From Pararoseomonas baculiformis (GTDB lineage Bacteria > Pseudomonadota > Alphaproteobacteria > Acetobacterales > Acetobacteraceae): a stretch of 64,000 nt of DNA. The DNA lies in contig NZ_JAGIZB010000009.1 in the NCBI RefSeq assembly GCF_017813395.1, positions 146,948-210,947 on the forward strand. The letters run 5' to 3'. Shown here piece by piece: positions 52,747 to 61,872 of this stretch (position 1 is its first letter; each line of letters opens with the position of its first letter). Made by a program: the position numbers and the translations under genes. Below the pieces are notes generated by a model that made no database searches, was not told the DNA's origin, and worked only from the letters and a program-made list of their open reading frames with translations.

Positions 52747-53531
52747 AACCGCGCCTGCCCGCCGGCGCCGCGCTCCTCGCGGCCCTCCTCGCCATGGCCA
52801 CGCCCGCCCTCGCGCAGCGGGATGCCCAGCCCACGCCGCCGCCCCAGCCGGGCCCGGCCCTGGCCGCCGAGATTGCCCAGCCCAGCATCGCCGTGGACAC
52901 CGCCTTCAGCGGCGCGAACCTCCTGGTCTTCGGCGCCACCGACCGCCTCCTCGGCCCCGCCGGGGACAATGTCGTCATCCTCGGCATCGGCCCCGCGCGG
53001 GACGTGGTGGTGCGCCGCCGGGTCAAGCGCCTGGGCATCTGGGTGAACGGCGCCGCCGCCCGCTTCCGCGAGGTGCCGAACTACTACGCCCTGGCCTCCA
53101 CCGCGCCCGTCGCCGGCCTGCTCGAGGAAGCCGCCCGCCGTGAGCGCCGCCTCGGTCTCGACATGCTCACCGCCCGCATCCCCGGCCCGCGCGATCCCGC
53201 GTTCCGCCAGGCGCTGATCGAGCTGAAGCAGGGCTCGGAGCAGTGGAACGAGGAGGAAGCCCCGGTCGAGGTCTCCGGCGGCCGCCTCTTCCACGCCCGC
53301 CTTCCCCTGCCCTCCACCATTGCCACCGGGGATTACGTGGTGCAGGTGCTGCTGGTGCGCGCCAACCGCATCATCGCCCGCCAGGAACTGCCCTTCCGGG
53401 TGGACCGCGTGGGCGCCACCGCCCGCATCGCCGATGTATCGCGCGACCATCCCCTGCTGTATGGCCTGGCCTGCATCGGCCTCGCCGCGCTCGCCGGCTG
53501 GCTCGGCAGCGTCATCTTCCGCAGGGGCTGA
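52743..53531 (+). CDS. TIGR02186 family (Alph_Pro_TM) protein
   Basis: A 262-residue exported protein. A signal peptide ends at ALAQ, then a large beta-rich periplasmic part and one C-terminal membrane segment (LACIGLAALAGWLGSVIF). It matches the alphaproteobacterial TIGR02186 family, linked in genomes to TauE/SafE permeases. Its role is not known; it may be an outside partner of the permease. GTG start overlaps the permease stop. Confidence 0.88.
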   Translation: MKPRLPAGAALLAALLAMATPALAQRDAQPTPPPQPGPALAAEIAQPSIAVDTAFSGANLLVFGATDRLLGPAGDNVVILGIGPARDVVVRRRVKRLGIWVNGAAARFREVPNYYALASTAPVAGLLEEAARRERRLGLDMLTARIPGPRDPAFRQALIELKQGSEQWNEEEAPVEVSGGRLFHARLPLPSTIATGDYVVQVLLVRANRIIARQELPFRVDRVGATARIADVSRDHPLLYGLACIGLAALAGWLGSVIFRRG

Positions 53532-53548
53532 GGGGAAAGGACCGCCGC

Positions 53549-54013
53549 ATGCCGCAGGACCGCGTCTTCCTGGTGGTGGTGGATGACAGCCCGGAACGGG
53601 CCGTCGCCCTCCGCTATGCCTGCCTCCGCGCCCGCAAGTCCGGCGGCCGCGTCGCCCTGATGCGGATCACCGAACCGGTCGGCCTGCAGGAATGGGCCGG
53701 CGTCGGCGCCCTGATGCAGGAGGAGCGCCGCCAGGAGGCGGAGCAGCTCCTCTCCGCCCTCGCCGCCCAGGTCCAGGAACTCACCGGCGGCCTTCCCCTC
53801 CTCATCATCCGCGAGGGCGACGCGGTGGAGCAGATCCTCGAGGTCCTGGCGGAGGACCCGCGCATCTCTATCCTCGTCCTCGCCACCGCCACGGAGGGCG
53901 GGCCCGGCCCGCTGATCAGCGCCCTTTCCGGCCGCCATGCCGGCCGCCTCCGCTGCCCCATGACCATCGTGCCCGGCGGGCTGGACGATGCGGAGCTGGA
54001 CCGGGTCACCTGA
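53549..54013 (+). CDS. universal stress protein (UspA family)
   Basis: A 154-residue cytosolic Usp-fold protein: VFLVVVDDSPERAVALRYAC at the N-terminus and ISILVLATATEGGPGPL near the end, with CPMTIVPGG as last strand. The G-2x-G-9x-G ATP motif is weak, so ATP binding is uncertain. It follows TIGR02186 closely and may share its transcript. Confidence 0.87.
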   Translation: MPQDRVFLVVVDDSPERAVALRYACLRARKSGGRVALMRITEPVGLQEWAGVGALMQEERRQEAEQLLSALAAQVQELTGGLPLLIIREGDAVEQILEVLAEDPRISILVLATATEGGPGPLISALSGRHAGRLRCPMTIVPGGLDDAELDRVT

Positions 54014-54121
54014 GCGCCGCGCAGCCCAAGCCTGCGCCCGGAACGGTTGCACCCCCGCCCCGCCTGCCCCACATCCCCTCCTGAAAAGCGCGGCGTCCAT
54101 GCCGCAGAAGGGAAGTCCCCC

Positions 54122-54685
54122 ATGTTCATCGAGACCGAGGCGACGCCGAACCCCGCGACCCTCAAGTTCCTCCCGGGCCAGGAGGTGATGGGCGCCCGCG
54201 GCACCGCCGACTTCGTCTCCGAGGAAGCCGCGGCCCGCTCCCCCCTCGCCGCCCGCCTCTTCCAGCTTCCCGGCGTCGCCCGCGTCTTCCTCGGCGCGGA
54301 TTTCGTCACCGTCACCAAAACCAATGACGCGGACTGGGCCGATCTCCGCCCGCAGGTCCTCGGCGCGCTGATGGAGCACGCCATGGCCGGCCGCCCCGTC
54401 CTGGCCGGCGAAGAGGCCGAGGACGACGCCGAGGACACCGACCCCGCCGATGCCGAGGTGGTCGCCCAGATCAAGGAATTGCTGGACACCCGCGTCCGCC
54501 CGGCCGTGGCCGGCGATGGCGGGGATATCGTCTTCCGCGGCTTCCGCGACGGCATCGTGAAGCTGCGCATGCAGGGCGCCTGCTCCGGCTGCCCCTCCTC
54601 CCGCGCCACCCTCAAGCATGGGGTGGAGAACATGCTCCGCCACTATGTGCCCGAGGTCGTGGCCGTGGAGCAGGTGGAGGCCTGA
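54122..54685 (+). CDS. NfuA-type Fe-S cluster carrier (NifU family)
   Basis: A 187-residue protein: Nfu_N domain (MFIETEATPNPATLKFLPG) and C-terminal NifU domain with GDGGDIVFRGF and the cluster-binding CSGCPSS. It carries or delivers Fe-S clusters. An acidic linker sits between the two. The ATG at 54122 gives the standard family start. Confidence 0.95.
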   Translation: MFIETEATPNPATLKFLPGQEVMGARGTADFVSEEAAARSPLAARLFQLPGVARVFLGADFVTVTKTNDADWADLRPQVLGALMEHAMAGRPVLAGEEAEDDAEDTDPADAEVVAQIKELLDTRVRPAVAGDGGDIVFRGFRDGIVKLRMQGACSGCPSSRATLKHGVENMLRHYVPEVVAVEQVEA

Positions 54686-54832
54686 AGGCCCCCGCCGGGC
54701 GGAAGCCTGACGGCATCCACCGGGATCCAGGCCCGGCCAGGCGCCATTCACCGGGCCTATGATGGCGATGCCGCGCAGGCCTTTGCTGCGCGGCACCATC
54801 GGGACAAGTATCGGGCCCAAGGAGAACCCCTC

Positions 54833-55444
54833 ATGCCCGATACCAACCTCGCTTCCAGCACCACCCCCGACGACGCGGCGCTCGACCGCCTCTTCCGCCA
54901 GGCCCGCACAGCCAATGCCTGGCAGGACCGCCCCGTCTCCGACGACACCCTCCGCAAGCTCTATGAGCTGGTGATCCTCGGCCCCACCAGCGCCAACCAG
55001 CTGCCCGGCCGCTTCGTCTTCGTCCGCACGCCCGAGGCGAAGGAGAAGCTCCTCACCGCCGTCTCCGCCGGCAACGCGGAAAAGACGCGCACCGCCCCGG
55101 TCACGGCCATCATCGCCTTCGACCCGCAATTCTACGAGCACCTGCCGCGCCTCTTCCCGCATGCCGATGCCAAGTCCTGGTTCACCGGCAACGCCGCCTT
55201 CGCCGAGCGCAGCGCCTTCATGAACTCCACCCTGCAGGCCGGCTACCTCATCCTCGCCGCCCGCGCGCTCGGCCTGGATGCCGGCCCCATGGGCGGCTTC
55301 GATTCCAAGAAGGTGGACGAGCTGTTCTTCGCCGAGAGCGGCTGGAAATCCACCATGCTCATCAATCTCGGCTATGGCGACCACGCCAAGACCTTCGGCC
55401 GCCTGCCCCGCCTGGGCTTCGACGAAGCAGCGCTCCTGGCCTGA
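54833..55444 (+). CDS. nitroreductase family protein, RutE/malonic semialdehyde reductase-like
   Basis: A 203-residue flavin enzyme. The RutE-type pattern is seen in [37 protein letters not shown], and [10 protein letters not shown]. It would reduce malonic semialdehyde or a quinone/nitro compound using NAD(P)H and FMN. No other rut genes lie nearby. A 12-bp hairpin follows the stop. Confidence 0.88.
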   Translation: MPDTNLASSTTPDDAALDRLFRQARTANAWQDRPVSDDTLRKLYELVILGPTSANQLPGRFVFVRTPEAKEKLLTAVSAGNAEKTRTAPVTAIIAFDPQFYEHLPRLFPHADAKSWFTGNAAFAERSAFMNSTLQAGYLILAARALGLDAGPMGGFDSKKVDELFFAESGWKSTMLINLGYGDHAKTFGRLPRLGFDEAALLA

Positions 55445-55453
55445 ATACGCGGA

Positions 55454-55483
55454 TGGCATGGAGGGCTGCGCCCCTTCATGCCA
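55454..55483 (+). terminator. hairpin terminator after the nitroreductase gene
   Basis: TGGCATGGAGGG (55454-55465) pairs with CCCTTCATGCCA (55472-55483), 12 bp with one G-T, around a 6-base loop, 10 bases after the stop codon. Confidence 0.6.
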
Positions 55484-55634
55484 GATCTGACTAGGCAGCA
55501 CGCCTTGGCAGTTGCGCTTTCTGCTTCGTGGCAGAAGCGAAATTTCTCATGACAAACCGTGCGCGGGCTTCCTCCTTCGGGCGAGATACGCAACAATCAC
55601 TAGAAGCGCCGCCGAGGCCATGTTGGAGCCGCCC

Positions 55635-56315
55635 ATGAAATCTTTGAACTTGAATGAAAAAACTTTGATGTATTATGGGCGACTGGCAAGAGGACAAGCC
55701 AGTTTGCATTTCTCGCAGTTTGGCGAAGACATCATTATCAACATATTGCTTAAAAAAAAGAAGGAGGGTTTTTACCTCGACATTGGGGCTCACGACCCTT
55801 TTGTGTTCTCGAACACCGCGCTTCTTTACCATGAGAAGGGATGGCGCGGCATCAACGTCGATCTTGACCAACGCTATGTGGACCGCCTGCAAGAGCAACG
55901 CCCACGCGACATCAACCTTTGCTGTGCCATCGGTGGAGAGAACGGCACGATCGATGCAGTAATTTTTGAGAACGGTGCCTTCAACACTGCTGACCCTGGC
56001 CGCCAAGCGCGCTTGATGCAGGATAATACATCTGCTGAGAAGCGGAGCGTGCCGATGCGGACCATCCCTTCCCTGCTAGATGAGCACCTGCCGCCAGGGG
56101 CTACGATCGATTTCTTGAACATCGACGTGGAGGGAATCGACTTCATTGCGCTCCAAGCTAATGACTGGACACGCTTCAGGCCCGCTGTGATCGCAGTCGA
56201 AACCCATGGCATGAACCTGCACGATCCCGCATCCAACCGGGTCTTTCAGCTTTTGGTATCGAAGGGCTACCAGCTACGCTCCCAGGTCTGGGTAACCTCG
56301 ATCTTCACGCTCTGA
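55635..56315 (+). CDS. FkbM family methyltransferase, AT-rich, likely acquired
   Basis: A 226-residue SAM-dependent methyltransferase: FYLDIGAHDPFVFSNTALLY (motif I), GINVDLDQRYVDRLQ, and the FkbM signature FLNIDVEGIDFIAL with VIAVETHG. Base composition is clearly less GC-rich than all neighbours, including a run of eight A, and codon choice differs (TTT, ATA, AAA are frequent). The gene stands alone. ATG 55635 is preferred because GGAG lies 7 bases upstream. This fits horizontal transfer, and a surface-glycan role. Confidence 0.85.
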   Translation: MKSLNLNEKTLMYYGRLARGQASLHFSQFGEDIIINILLKKKKEGFYLDIGAHDPFVFSNTALLYHEKGWRGINVDLDQRYVDRLQEQRPRDINLCCAIGGENGTIDAVIFENGAFNTADPGRQARLMQDNTSAEKRSVPMRTIPSLLDEHLPPGATIDFLNIDVEGIDFIALQANDWTRFRPAVIAVETHGMNLHDPASNRVFQLLVSKGYQLRSQVWVTSIFTL

Positions 56316-56374
56316 GCGGAGAAGGTATAAAGAATGGACAGTCGGCAGGGCACACCACTTGCCGTCTTGCCCGC

Positions 56375-56479
56375 TCACCCCACCTTCAGCACGTAGCGCA
56401 GCACCATCGCGATGGCCCCCAGCACCAGGATGCTGGCGGCCCACAAGCCGATGAACCAGAGCAGCCGGCGTCCCCACAT
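56375..56479 (-). CDS. DUF2474-type small membrane peptide of cytochrome bd
   Basis: A 34-residue peptide starting at ATG 56479, one base after the cydB stop. It has a basic start, one membrane segment (LWFIGLWAASILVLGAIAMV) and a short basic tail. DUF2474 peptides occupy this exact position after cydB in CIO-type operons and may be counterparts of CydX, the small subunit of E. coli bd. Confidence 0.75.
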   Translation of the reverse strand: MWGRRLLWFIGLWAASILVLGAIAMVLRYVLKVG

Positions 56480-56480
56480 C

Positions 56481-57536
56481 TCAGTGGTACCCGGTCTCGC
56501 TCGTCACCTTCCCCCGGAACAGCCAGTACACATAGCCCGTATAGGCCAGGATGATCGGGATCAGCACGGCCGCGCCCACCAGCAGGAAGCCCTGCGAAGC
56601 CGGCGGCGCCGCGGCCTGCCAGATATCGAAGGCCGGCGGCACGATCATCGGCCACATGGAAAGCCCCAGCCCGACATAGGCCAGCGCGAACAGCCCCAGC
56701 GCCAGCAGGAAGGGCCGCACATCCGCCATCCCGCCCCGCCCGGTGTCCTGCGACAGCGCATGGAAGAAGCGCCACACGAACACCGCCACCAGCACCGGCA
56801 CGGGCAGCGCATAGAGCAGGTTCGGAAAGCTCAGCCACCGCGCCGCGAAGGCCGGCTGCAGGAAGGGCATGATGGCCGAGACGAGAACGATCGCCGCCAC
56901 CGTTCCCACCGCGAAGGTCCAGGCCAGCCCCGCCGCGCGCCGGTGCAGCGCGCCCTCCGTCTTCCACAGCAGCCAGCAGGCGCCCAGCAGCCCATAGCCG
57001 ATCACCAGCGCCAGCCCGGTGAGAATGGAGAAGGGCGTCAGCCAGTCCCACCATCCCCCGGCATAGGCGCGCCCCTGCACCTGGATGCCCTGCACGAAGG
57101 CCCCCAGCGCGATGCCCTGGGTGAAGGCCGCGACCATGGAGCCCCAGGAGAAGGAGCGGTCCCACCAGCGCTGCTGCCCGTCATTCTCGGCCCGGAACCG
57201 CATCTCGAAGGCCACGCCGCGGAAGATCAGCGCCAGCAGCATGATAATCAGCGGCATGTAGAGCGCGGGCAGCACGACGGCATAGGCAAGCGGGAACACC
57301 GCCAGCAACCCGCCGCCGCCCAGCACCAGCCAGGTCTCGTTCCCGTCCCAGACGGGCGCGACGGAATTCACCGCCACGTCCCGCTCGGCCTTCTCGCGCA
57401 TGAAGGGGAACAGGATCCCGATCCCCAGGTCGAACCCGTCCATGCACACATAGAAGAACACGGCCAGCGCGATCAGCACCGCCCAGATCAGGGGCAGCCA
57501 GAAGGCCCAGCCCGTCAGCCCGTTCGCGAGTTCCAT
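56481..57536 (-). CDS. cydB: cytochrome bd ubiquinol oxidase subunit II
   Basis: A 351-residue membrane subunit with about eight helices. Typical features are the start LPLIWAVLIALAVFFYVCMD with GFDLGIGILFP and WDGNETWLVLGGGGLLAVFP. It forms the heterodimer with CydA. The start lies 5 bases after the cydA stop. A DUF2474 gene follows directly. Confidence 0.94.
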   Translation of the reverse strand: MELANGLTGWAFWLPLIWAVLIALAVFFYVCMDGFDLGIGILFPFMREKAERDVAVNSVAPVWDGNETWLVLGGGGLLAVFPLAYAVVLPALYMPLIIMLLALIFRGVAFEMRFRAENDGQQRWWDRSFSWGSMVAAFTQGIALGAFVQGIQVQGRAYAGGWWDWLTPFSILTGLALVIGYGLLGACWLLWKTEGALHRRAAGLAWTFAVGTVAAIVLVSAIMPFLQPAFAARWLSFPNLLYALPVPVLVAVFVWRFFHALSQDTGRGGMADVRPFLLALGLFALAYVGLGLSMWPMIVPPAFDIWQAAAPPASQGFLLVGAAVLIPIILAYTGYVYWLFRGKVTSETGYH

Positions 57537-57541
57537 GGCCC

Positions 57542-59185
57542 CTACTCCGCCGGCTGCGCGCCGGGCGCGACGGCGCCCTGATTCAAGCCAGGCGCGGCGG
57601 CGCCCAGGTTCGGTCCCGGCGCGGCACCCGCCGCGACCGAGGGCGCGGGCGTGATGCCCGCCGTGCGGATCGGCTGCCCATGCGGCGGCGAGCCCTCATG
57701 GTGGCGCGGCGTCTGCGAGAACAGCTTGAACAGGTACCAGATGCCTGCCCCGAACACGAGGAAGTACACCACCACGAACAGCGCGAGCGAGGTCGCCACT
57801 GCCGGCAGCCCGATCGGCGATACGCTGTCCGCCGTGCGCAGATGCCCATAGACGGTGAAGGGCTGCCGCCCCGCCTCCGTCACGATCCACCCCGCCGTCA
57901 CCGCGATCAGCCCCGCGGGCCCCATCGCCACCGCCGCCTTCAGCAGCCAGGGCGTCTCGTACAACCGCCCGCGCCACCGCATGATCCCGCTGGCCAGGCC
58001 CAGCCCGATCATCAGCAGCCCCATCCCGACCATCACGCGGAAGGCGAAGAAGACCAGCGGGATGTTGGTCGGCCAGTACTCGCGCGGAATGTCCTTCAGC
58101 CCGCGGACCTCGCCGTTCCACTCATGCGTCAGATAGAGGCTGGCGAGATTCGGAATCCCGATCGCCATTTTCGTCCGCTCCTGCTCCGCATCCGGGATGC
58201 CGAACAGGATGGAAGGCGCGCCGCGCTCCGTCTCGAAATGCCCCTCCATCGCGGCCACCTTGGCAGGCTGGTGCTCATAGGTGTTGGTGCCGTGCAGGTC
58301 GCCCAGCACGGCCTGGATGGGCGCCACGATCAGCAGCATCCACATCGCCATGGAGAACATGAGCTTCGCGCGCGGGTTCAACCCGCGCTCGCTCGACTCC
58401 ACTCCCCGCTTCTCGCCCGCGCTGCCCGGGCCCGGCCGGTCCGGTGCCTCCGCGCCCTGCACCAGCGCCTGGCCGGCATCATGGAAGCGCGCCGCCGTGC
58501 TCGAATCGATCCCGGTATCCCGCACCGGCTCCTCGCCCCGCCGCTCCCGAAGCAGGTGCCACGCGCCCACCGCCCCCACGATCAGCGCCGTCGTCAGATA
58601 CGCGCCAGTAACCGTATGCGCGAGGCGGAACGGAAAGGACGGGTTGAAGATGATCGCCCACCAGTCCTCCGGGATGAAGCGCCCATCCGGCGTCACGGAG
58701 AAACCCGCCGGCGTATGCATCCAGGAATTCGCCGAAAGGATCCAGAAGGCCGAGAAGAAGGTGCCGATCGCGACAAGGGACGTGGCCAGCATGTGCAGCC
58801 CCTTGCCGACCCGGTTCAGCCCGAACAGCATCACGCCCAGGAAGCCCGCCTCCAGGAAGAAGGCCGTCAGCACCTCATATCCCATCAGCGGCCCGATCAC
58901 CGGCCCCGCCTTGTCCGACAGCACGGACCAGTTCGTGCCGAACTGGTAGGACATCACGATCCCCGACACGACGCCCATCGCGAAGGCAACGGCGAAGATC
59001 TTCAGCCAGTACCGGAATGTGTCGAGATAAACCGCCTTCCCGGTCCAGAGCCAAAGCCCCTCCAGCACCGCGAGATAGCTGGCCAACCCGATGGTGAAAG
59101 CGGGAAAGAGAAAGTGCCAGACCACCACGAAGGCGAACTGGAAGCGCGCCAGATCCAGCGCGCTGGGCAACAGAGCTTCAATCAT
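57542..59185 (-). CDS. cydA: cytochrome bd ubiquinol oxidase subunit I, CIO-type
   Basis: Quinol-oxidising, heme-binding subunit of 547 residues. His24 (VWHFLFP) matches the E. coli His19 ligand, LAHTVTGAYL holds the b558 histidine, and FRVMVGMG carries the Met ligand. The quinol loop after GDLHG is short (CIO type) and keeps KVAAMEG with the Lys and Glu used for quinol. About 45 extra residues (roughly RERRGEEPV to RGLNPRAK) interrupt the loop between the fifth and sixth helices. A low-complexity Ala/Pro/Gly C-terminus follows. Start 59185 fits the family N-terminus. Confidence 0.93.
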   Translation of the reverse strand: MIEALLPSALDLARFQFAFVVVWHFLFPAFTIGLASYLAVLEGLWLWTGKAVYLDTFRYWLKIFAVAFAMGVVSGIVMSYQFGTNWSVLSDKAGPVIGPLMGYEVLTAFFLEAGFLGVMLFGLNRVGKGLHMLATSLVAIGTFFSAFWILSANSWMHTPAGFSVTPDGRFIPEDWWAIIFNPSFPFRLAHTVTGAYLTTALIVGAVGAWHLLRERRGEEPVRDTGIDSSTAARFHDAGQALVQGAEAPDRPGPGSAGEKRGVESSERGLNPRAKLMFSMAMWMLLIVAPIQAVLGDLHGTNTYEHQPAKVAAMEGHFETERGAPSILFGIPDAEQERTKMAIGIPNLASLYLTHEWNGEVRGLKDIPREYWPTNIPLVFFAFRVMVGMGLLMIGLGLASGIMRWRGRLYETPWLLKAAVAMGPAGLIAVTAGWIVTEAGRQPFTVYGHLRTADSVSPIGLPAVATSLALFVVVYFLVFGAGIWYLFKLFSQTPRHHEGSPPHGQPIRTAGITPAPSVAAGAAPGPNLGAAAPGLNQGAVAPGAQPAE

Positions 59186-59318
59186 GTTCCAGGGGCCCCC
59201 CGAGGCTTCCCAGGACAGAAGATGTGATGCCGCCCCGCCCGCGCCAATGCGGCGGCGCGCATTCGCACGCCATGTTGACGCCCCGCGCGCGTTTTCCATT
59301 CCAACGCGCGGACATGCC

Positions 59319-60737
59319 TCAGACCACCACCGCGTCGCGGTGCGGATCCCTCTGCAGCACGCCCGCCACCATCTCCAGCGAATGCCGCAGCAGAGCGCGA
59401 TCCGTGGCGGGCCCGAGCGCCAGCCGCGCGCGCAACGGCGCCTCGCCCTCCACCGCGAAGGCCTCGCTCGGCACCACCGCCAGCCCCTGTCGCCGCAGAT
59501 GCGCGGCGAAGGCCGCGCTCGGCCAGTGCGCCGGCAGCCGCAGCCACAGATGCAGCCCCTGCGGATGCGCCTCCGCCGCCTCGCCCAGCACCGTGTGCGC
59601 CATCGCCTGCCGCGCGGTCATCTCCCGCCGCACGCCGCGCAGCAGCGCCTCCGCCTGCCCGCCCGAGATCCACTGGTGCACCAGCCCGGTGAGAAGCCCC
59701 GGCGCCATCATGGCCACGGCGCGCAATGCCGCCGTCATCCGCTCCGCCCAGCCCTCGTCCGGCACGGCAAGAAAGGCCGTGCGCAGCCCGGGGGACAGCA
59801 CCTTCGAAACCGTGGCCAGGTGGAACACGCGTCGCGGATCCAGCCGCGCCAGCGCGGGCAGCGGATGCTCCGGCAGCAGCGCATAGGGATCATCCTCCAC
59901 CACCATCACCCCGTGCCGCCGCGCCACCTCCAGAACCGCCTCCCGCCGCGCGAGGGACATGGTCGCCGTCGTCGGGTTCTGGATGCACGGCGTGCAGCAG
60001 ACCAGCCGCGGCGCATGATCCCGGCAGGCACGGTCCAGCGCCTCCGGCACCAGCCCCTCGCCATCCATGACCACCCCCACCAGCACCAGCCCCAGCTGCG
60101 CGGCCACGGCCCGTAGCCCCGGATAGGCGCAGCGCTCCGCCAGCACCGCATCCCCCGGCCGTGCCAGGGTGGAGAGCAGGGCCAGCAGCGCCGCCTGCGC
60201 GCCCGGTGCCACCAGCACCTCCACCGGCCCGCGCCGCCCCAGCACGGGCCGCAGCCAAGCCGCCCCCGCCGCCCGCTCCTCCGGCGTGCCCGCGGTGCTG
60301 CGATAGGACATCAGCCCGCCCACCTCCTGCCGCCGCAGCAGAGACGCCATGCCCTCCTGCACCAGCCGCTTGAGCGAGGGATCCTCCAGCGGCGGCGGCA
60401 GGTTCATCGTCATGTCGATCAGGGCCCGCCCGCCCTCGCGCCACAGCCGGGCGGAAGCCCCGCTGCGCACGAAGCTGCCCCGCCCCACCACGGCCTGCAG
60501 CAGCCCGAGATGCCGCGCCTCGTTGAAGGCGCGCGTCACCGTCGTCAGGTCTAGCTTCAGCACCGCCGCCAGTTGCCGCTGCGGCGGCAGGCGGTCCCCG
60601 TCCTGCAGGTCCCCGCTCTCGATCGCCAGCCGGATCGCCTCGACGATCCCGCGATAGAGCGGCCCCTGGTGCCCCTCCATATGCCGGCGGATCACCAGCG
60701 CGGCGGAATCGGGCGGCATGGGAAGGCGCTCCGTCAT
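59319..60737 (-). CDS. MocR-type (GntR/aminotransferase) transcriptional regulator
   Basis: A 472-residue regulator. Residues 15-85 are a GntR winged helix (GPLYRGIVEAIRLAIESGDL, then PPQRQLAAVLKLDLTTVTRA); residues 110-470 are a fold-type I aminotransferase domain with PLP lysine in HLATVSKVLSPG and YDP-like VVEDDPYALLPE. MocR regulators use PLP to sense an amine. It lies upstream of cydA on the same strand, with a 133-base gap that probably contains the cyd promoter. A role in controlling cydAB is possible but untested. Confidence 0.92.
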   Translation of the reverse strand: MTERLPMPPDSAALVIRRHMEGHQGPLYRGIVEAIRLAIESGDLQDGDRLPPQRQLAAVLKLDLTTVTRAFNEARHLGLLQAVVGRGSFVRSGASARLWREGGRALIDMTMNLPPPLEDPSLKRLVQEGMASLLRRQEVGGLMSYRSTAGTPEERAAGAAWLRPVLGRRGPVEVLVAPGAQAALLALLSTLARPGDAVLAERCAYPGLRAVAAQLGLVLVGVVMDGEGLVPEALDRACRDHAPRLVCCTPCIQNPTTATMSLARREAVLEVARRHGVMVVEDDPYALLPEHPLPALARLDPRRVFHLATVSKVLSPGLRTAFLAVPDEGWAERMTAALRAVAMMAPGLLTGLVHQWISGGQAEALLRGVRREMTARQAMAHTVLGEAAEAHPQGLHLWLRLPAHWPSAAFAAHLRRQGLAVVPSEAFAVEGEAPLRARLALGPATDRALLRHSLEMVAGVLQRDPHRDAVVV

Positions 60738-60768
60738 GGGGTCCGACAGAAGGGCCGGGCTGCCCGGC

Positions 60769-61173
60769 TCAGGGAGCCGCCCGCATCACCGGCCGCCCCT
60801 CCTCCGCCTTGTGGATGAACTGGGAACAGACCAGCCAGCCCTTGAAGGGCCGCAGCAGCGCCAGCGAACCCAGCACCAGCAGCGGCAAGGTCGTCAGCAG
60901 GTGCACCCAGAAGGCCGGCTCGTACCGAAGCTCCAGCCAGCCGGCGAAGATCGTCACCGGCACGGCCACGGTGGACATCACGAAGAAGGCCGGCCCATCC
61001 GCCGGATCGGCATAGCCGAAATCCAGCCCGCATGCCCCGCATTCCCGCCGCAGCCCGAGAAAGCCCTGGAACAGGTGCCCCTTGCCGCAGCGCGGGCACA
61101 GCCCCCGCACCCCCAGCGCGAAGGACGACCGCCCTCCGGCAAGTTCGAACCTCTCCTCGTCCATGGCCGGCAT
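60769..61173 (-). CDS. DUF983 family membrane protein
   Basis: A 134-residue protein with a CPRCGKGHLFQGFL and CGACGLDFGYADPADGPAFF zinc-ribbon pair, then two membrane segments. This is the DUF983 pattern, often found near cytochrome oxidase or MocR genes in alphaproteobacteria. ATG 61173 has AGGAG four bases upstream and was chosen over GTG 61194. Function is unknown. Confidence 0.87.
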   Translation of the reverse strand: MPAMDEERFELAGGRSSFALGVRGLCPRCGKGHLFQGFLGLRRECGACGLDFGYADPADGPAFFVMSTVAVPVTIFAGWLELRYEPAFWVHLLTTLPLLVLGSLALLRPFKGWLVCSQFIHKAEEGRPVMRAAP

Positions 61174-61299
61174 CCCGCTCCTCGGAGCAGCCACGGAAAG
61201 GCCGCTCCCACGGGGCCTATCTCGGCCGTCCGGCCTCGCCCCTCAAGCAGATTGCCCGCAGACAAGGCCGCGGGATTGTATGGATCGGGCCGGGCGCCC

Positions 61300-61632
61300 T
61301 CAGGCCTCCCGCATCACCCGCCCATGCTCCACCTCGATCCGGGCCACGCCCACCACCGAGCGCAGGTTGCCCGCCACCAGATGCACCATGCCCTCGGGCA
61401 GCGTCACCAGGATCTCCACCCGCAGCACCTCGCCCTCACGCGCCGCGCGGAAGCGCTCCGGCGTCAGGTCGCGCTTGGCCAGCGGCTGCAGGAGGCGCGG
61501 CAACAAGCCGGGCGAGGGCTCCGCCCGCAACATGTAGCGCACGGAAAGAAGGCGCTCGCCCTCCTCCTCGCAAACCGGAGGATGGACAGGAAGGGGCGCG
61601 GCCAGCAGGGCGCCGGGAACAGCATCGAACAT
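61300..61632 (-). CDS. small ACT-like domain protein
   Basis: A 110-residue protein; residues 29-105 have a beta-alpha-beta-beta-alpha-beta pattern (LLSVRYMLRAEPSPGLLPRL, then LRVEILVTLPEG and VVGVARIEVE) like a regulatory ACT domain. Ligand unknown, no enzyme partner adjacent. Start 61632 gives the compact product; the frame is open further but the extra part looks non-coding. Confidence 0.65.
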   Translation of the reverse strand: MFDAVPGALLAAPLPVHPPVCEEEGERLLSVRYMLRAEPSPGLLPRLLQPLAKRDLTPERFRAAREGEVLRVEILVTLPEGMVHLVAGNLRSVVGVARIEVEHGRVMREA

Positions 61633-61872
61633 GGAATGGTCTTTTCTTCCGAAGGTGGGCGGGGCAAAGGCCCGGCCGCCCGCCCGCGCGACATGAGCGA
61701 AAGCTCCCGCGCCGGTCAGACGACCGGGCGGGTAATTCGGCGCATTCGGCGCCCGCTCATGCTGCGGAAGAACAACATCCCCGGATGATCCGCCGCCCGT
61801 TCCCCCGGCGCAAGTCCCGGGGCGGGTGGCAGCCATGCGCCTCACGCACGGATGCCACCGCCCCCGTGGAAC

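Noticed and set aside
53333..55501. A 722-codon minus-strand frame over UspA, NfuA and nitroreductase
   Set aside because: Crosses three well-supported plus-strand genes and has Gly/Ala/Glu-rich shadow composition.
57680..59227. Long plus-strand frame opposite cydA
   Set aside because: Arg/His/Pro-rich antisense shadow without any family pattern.
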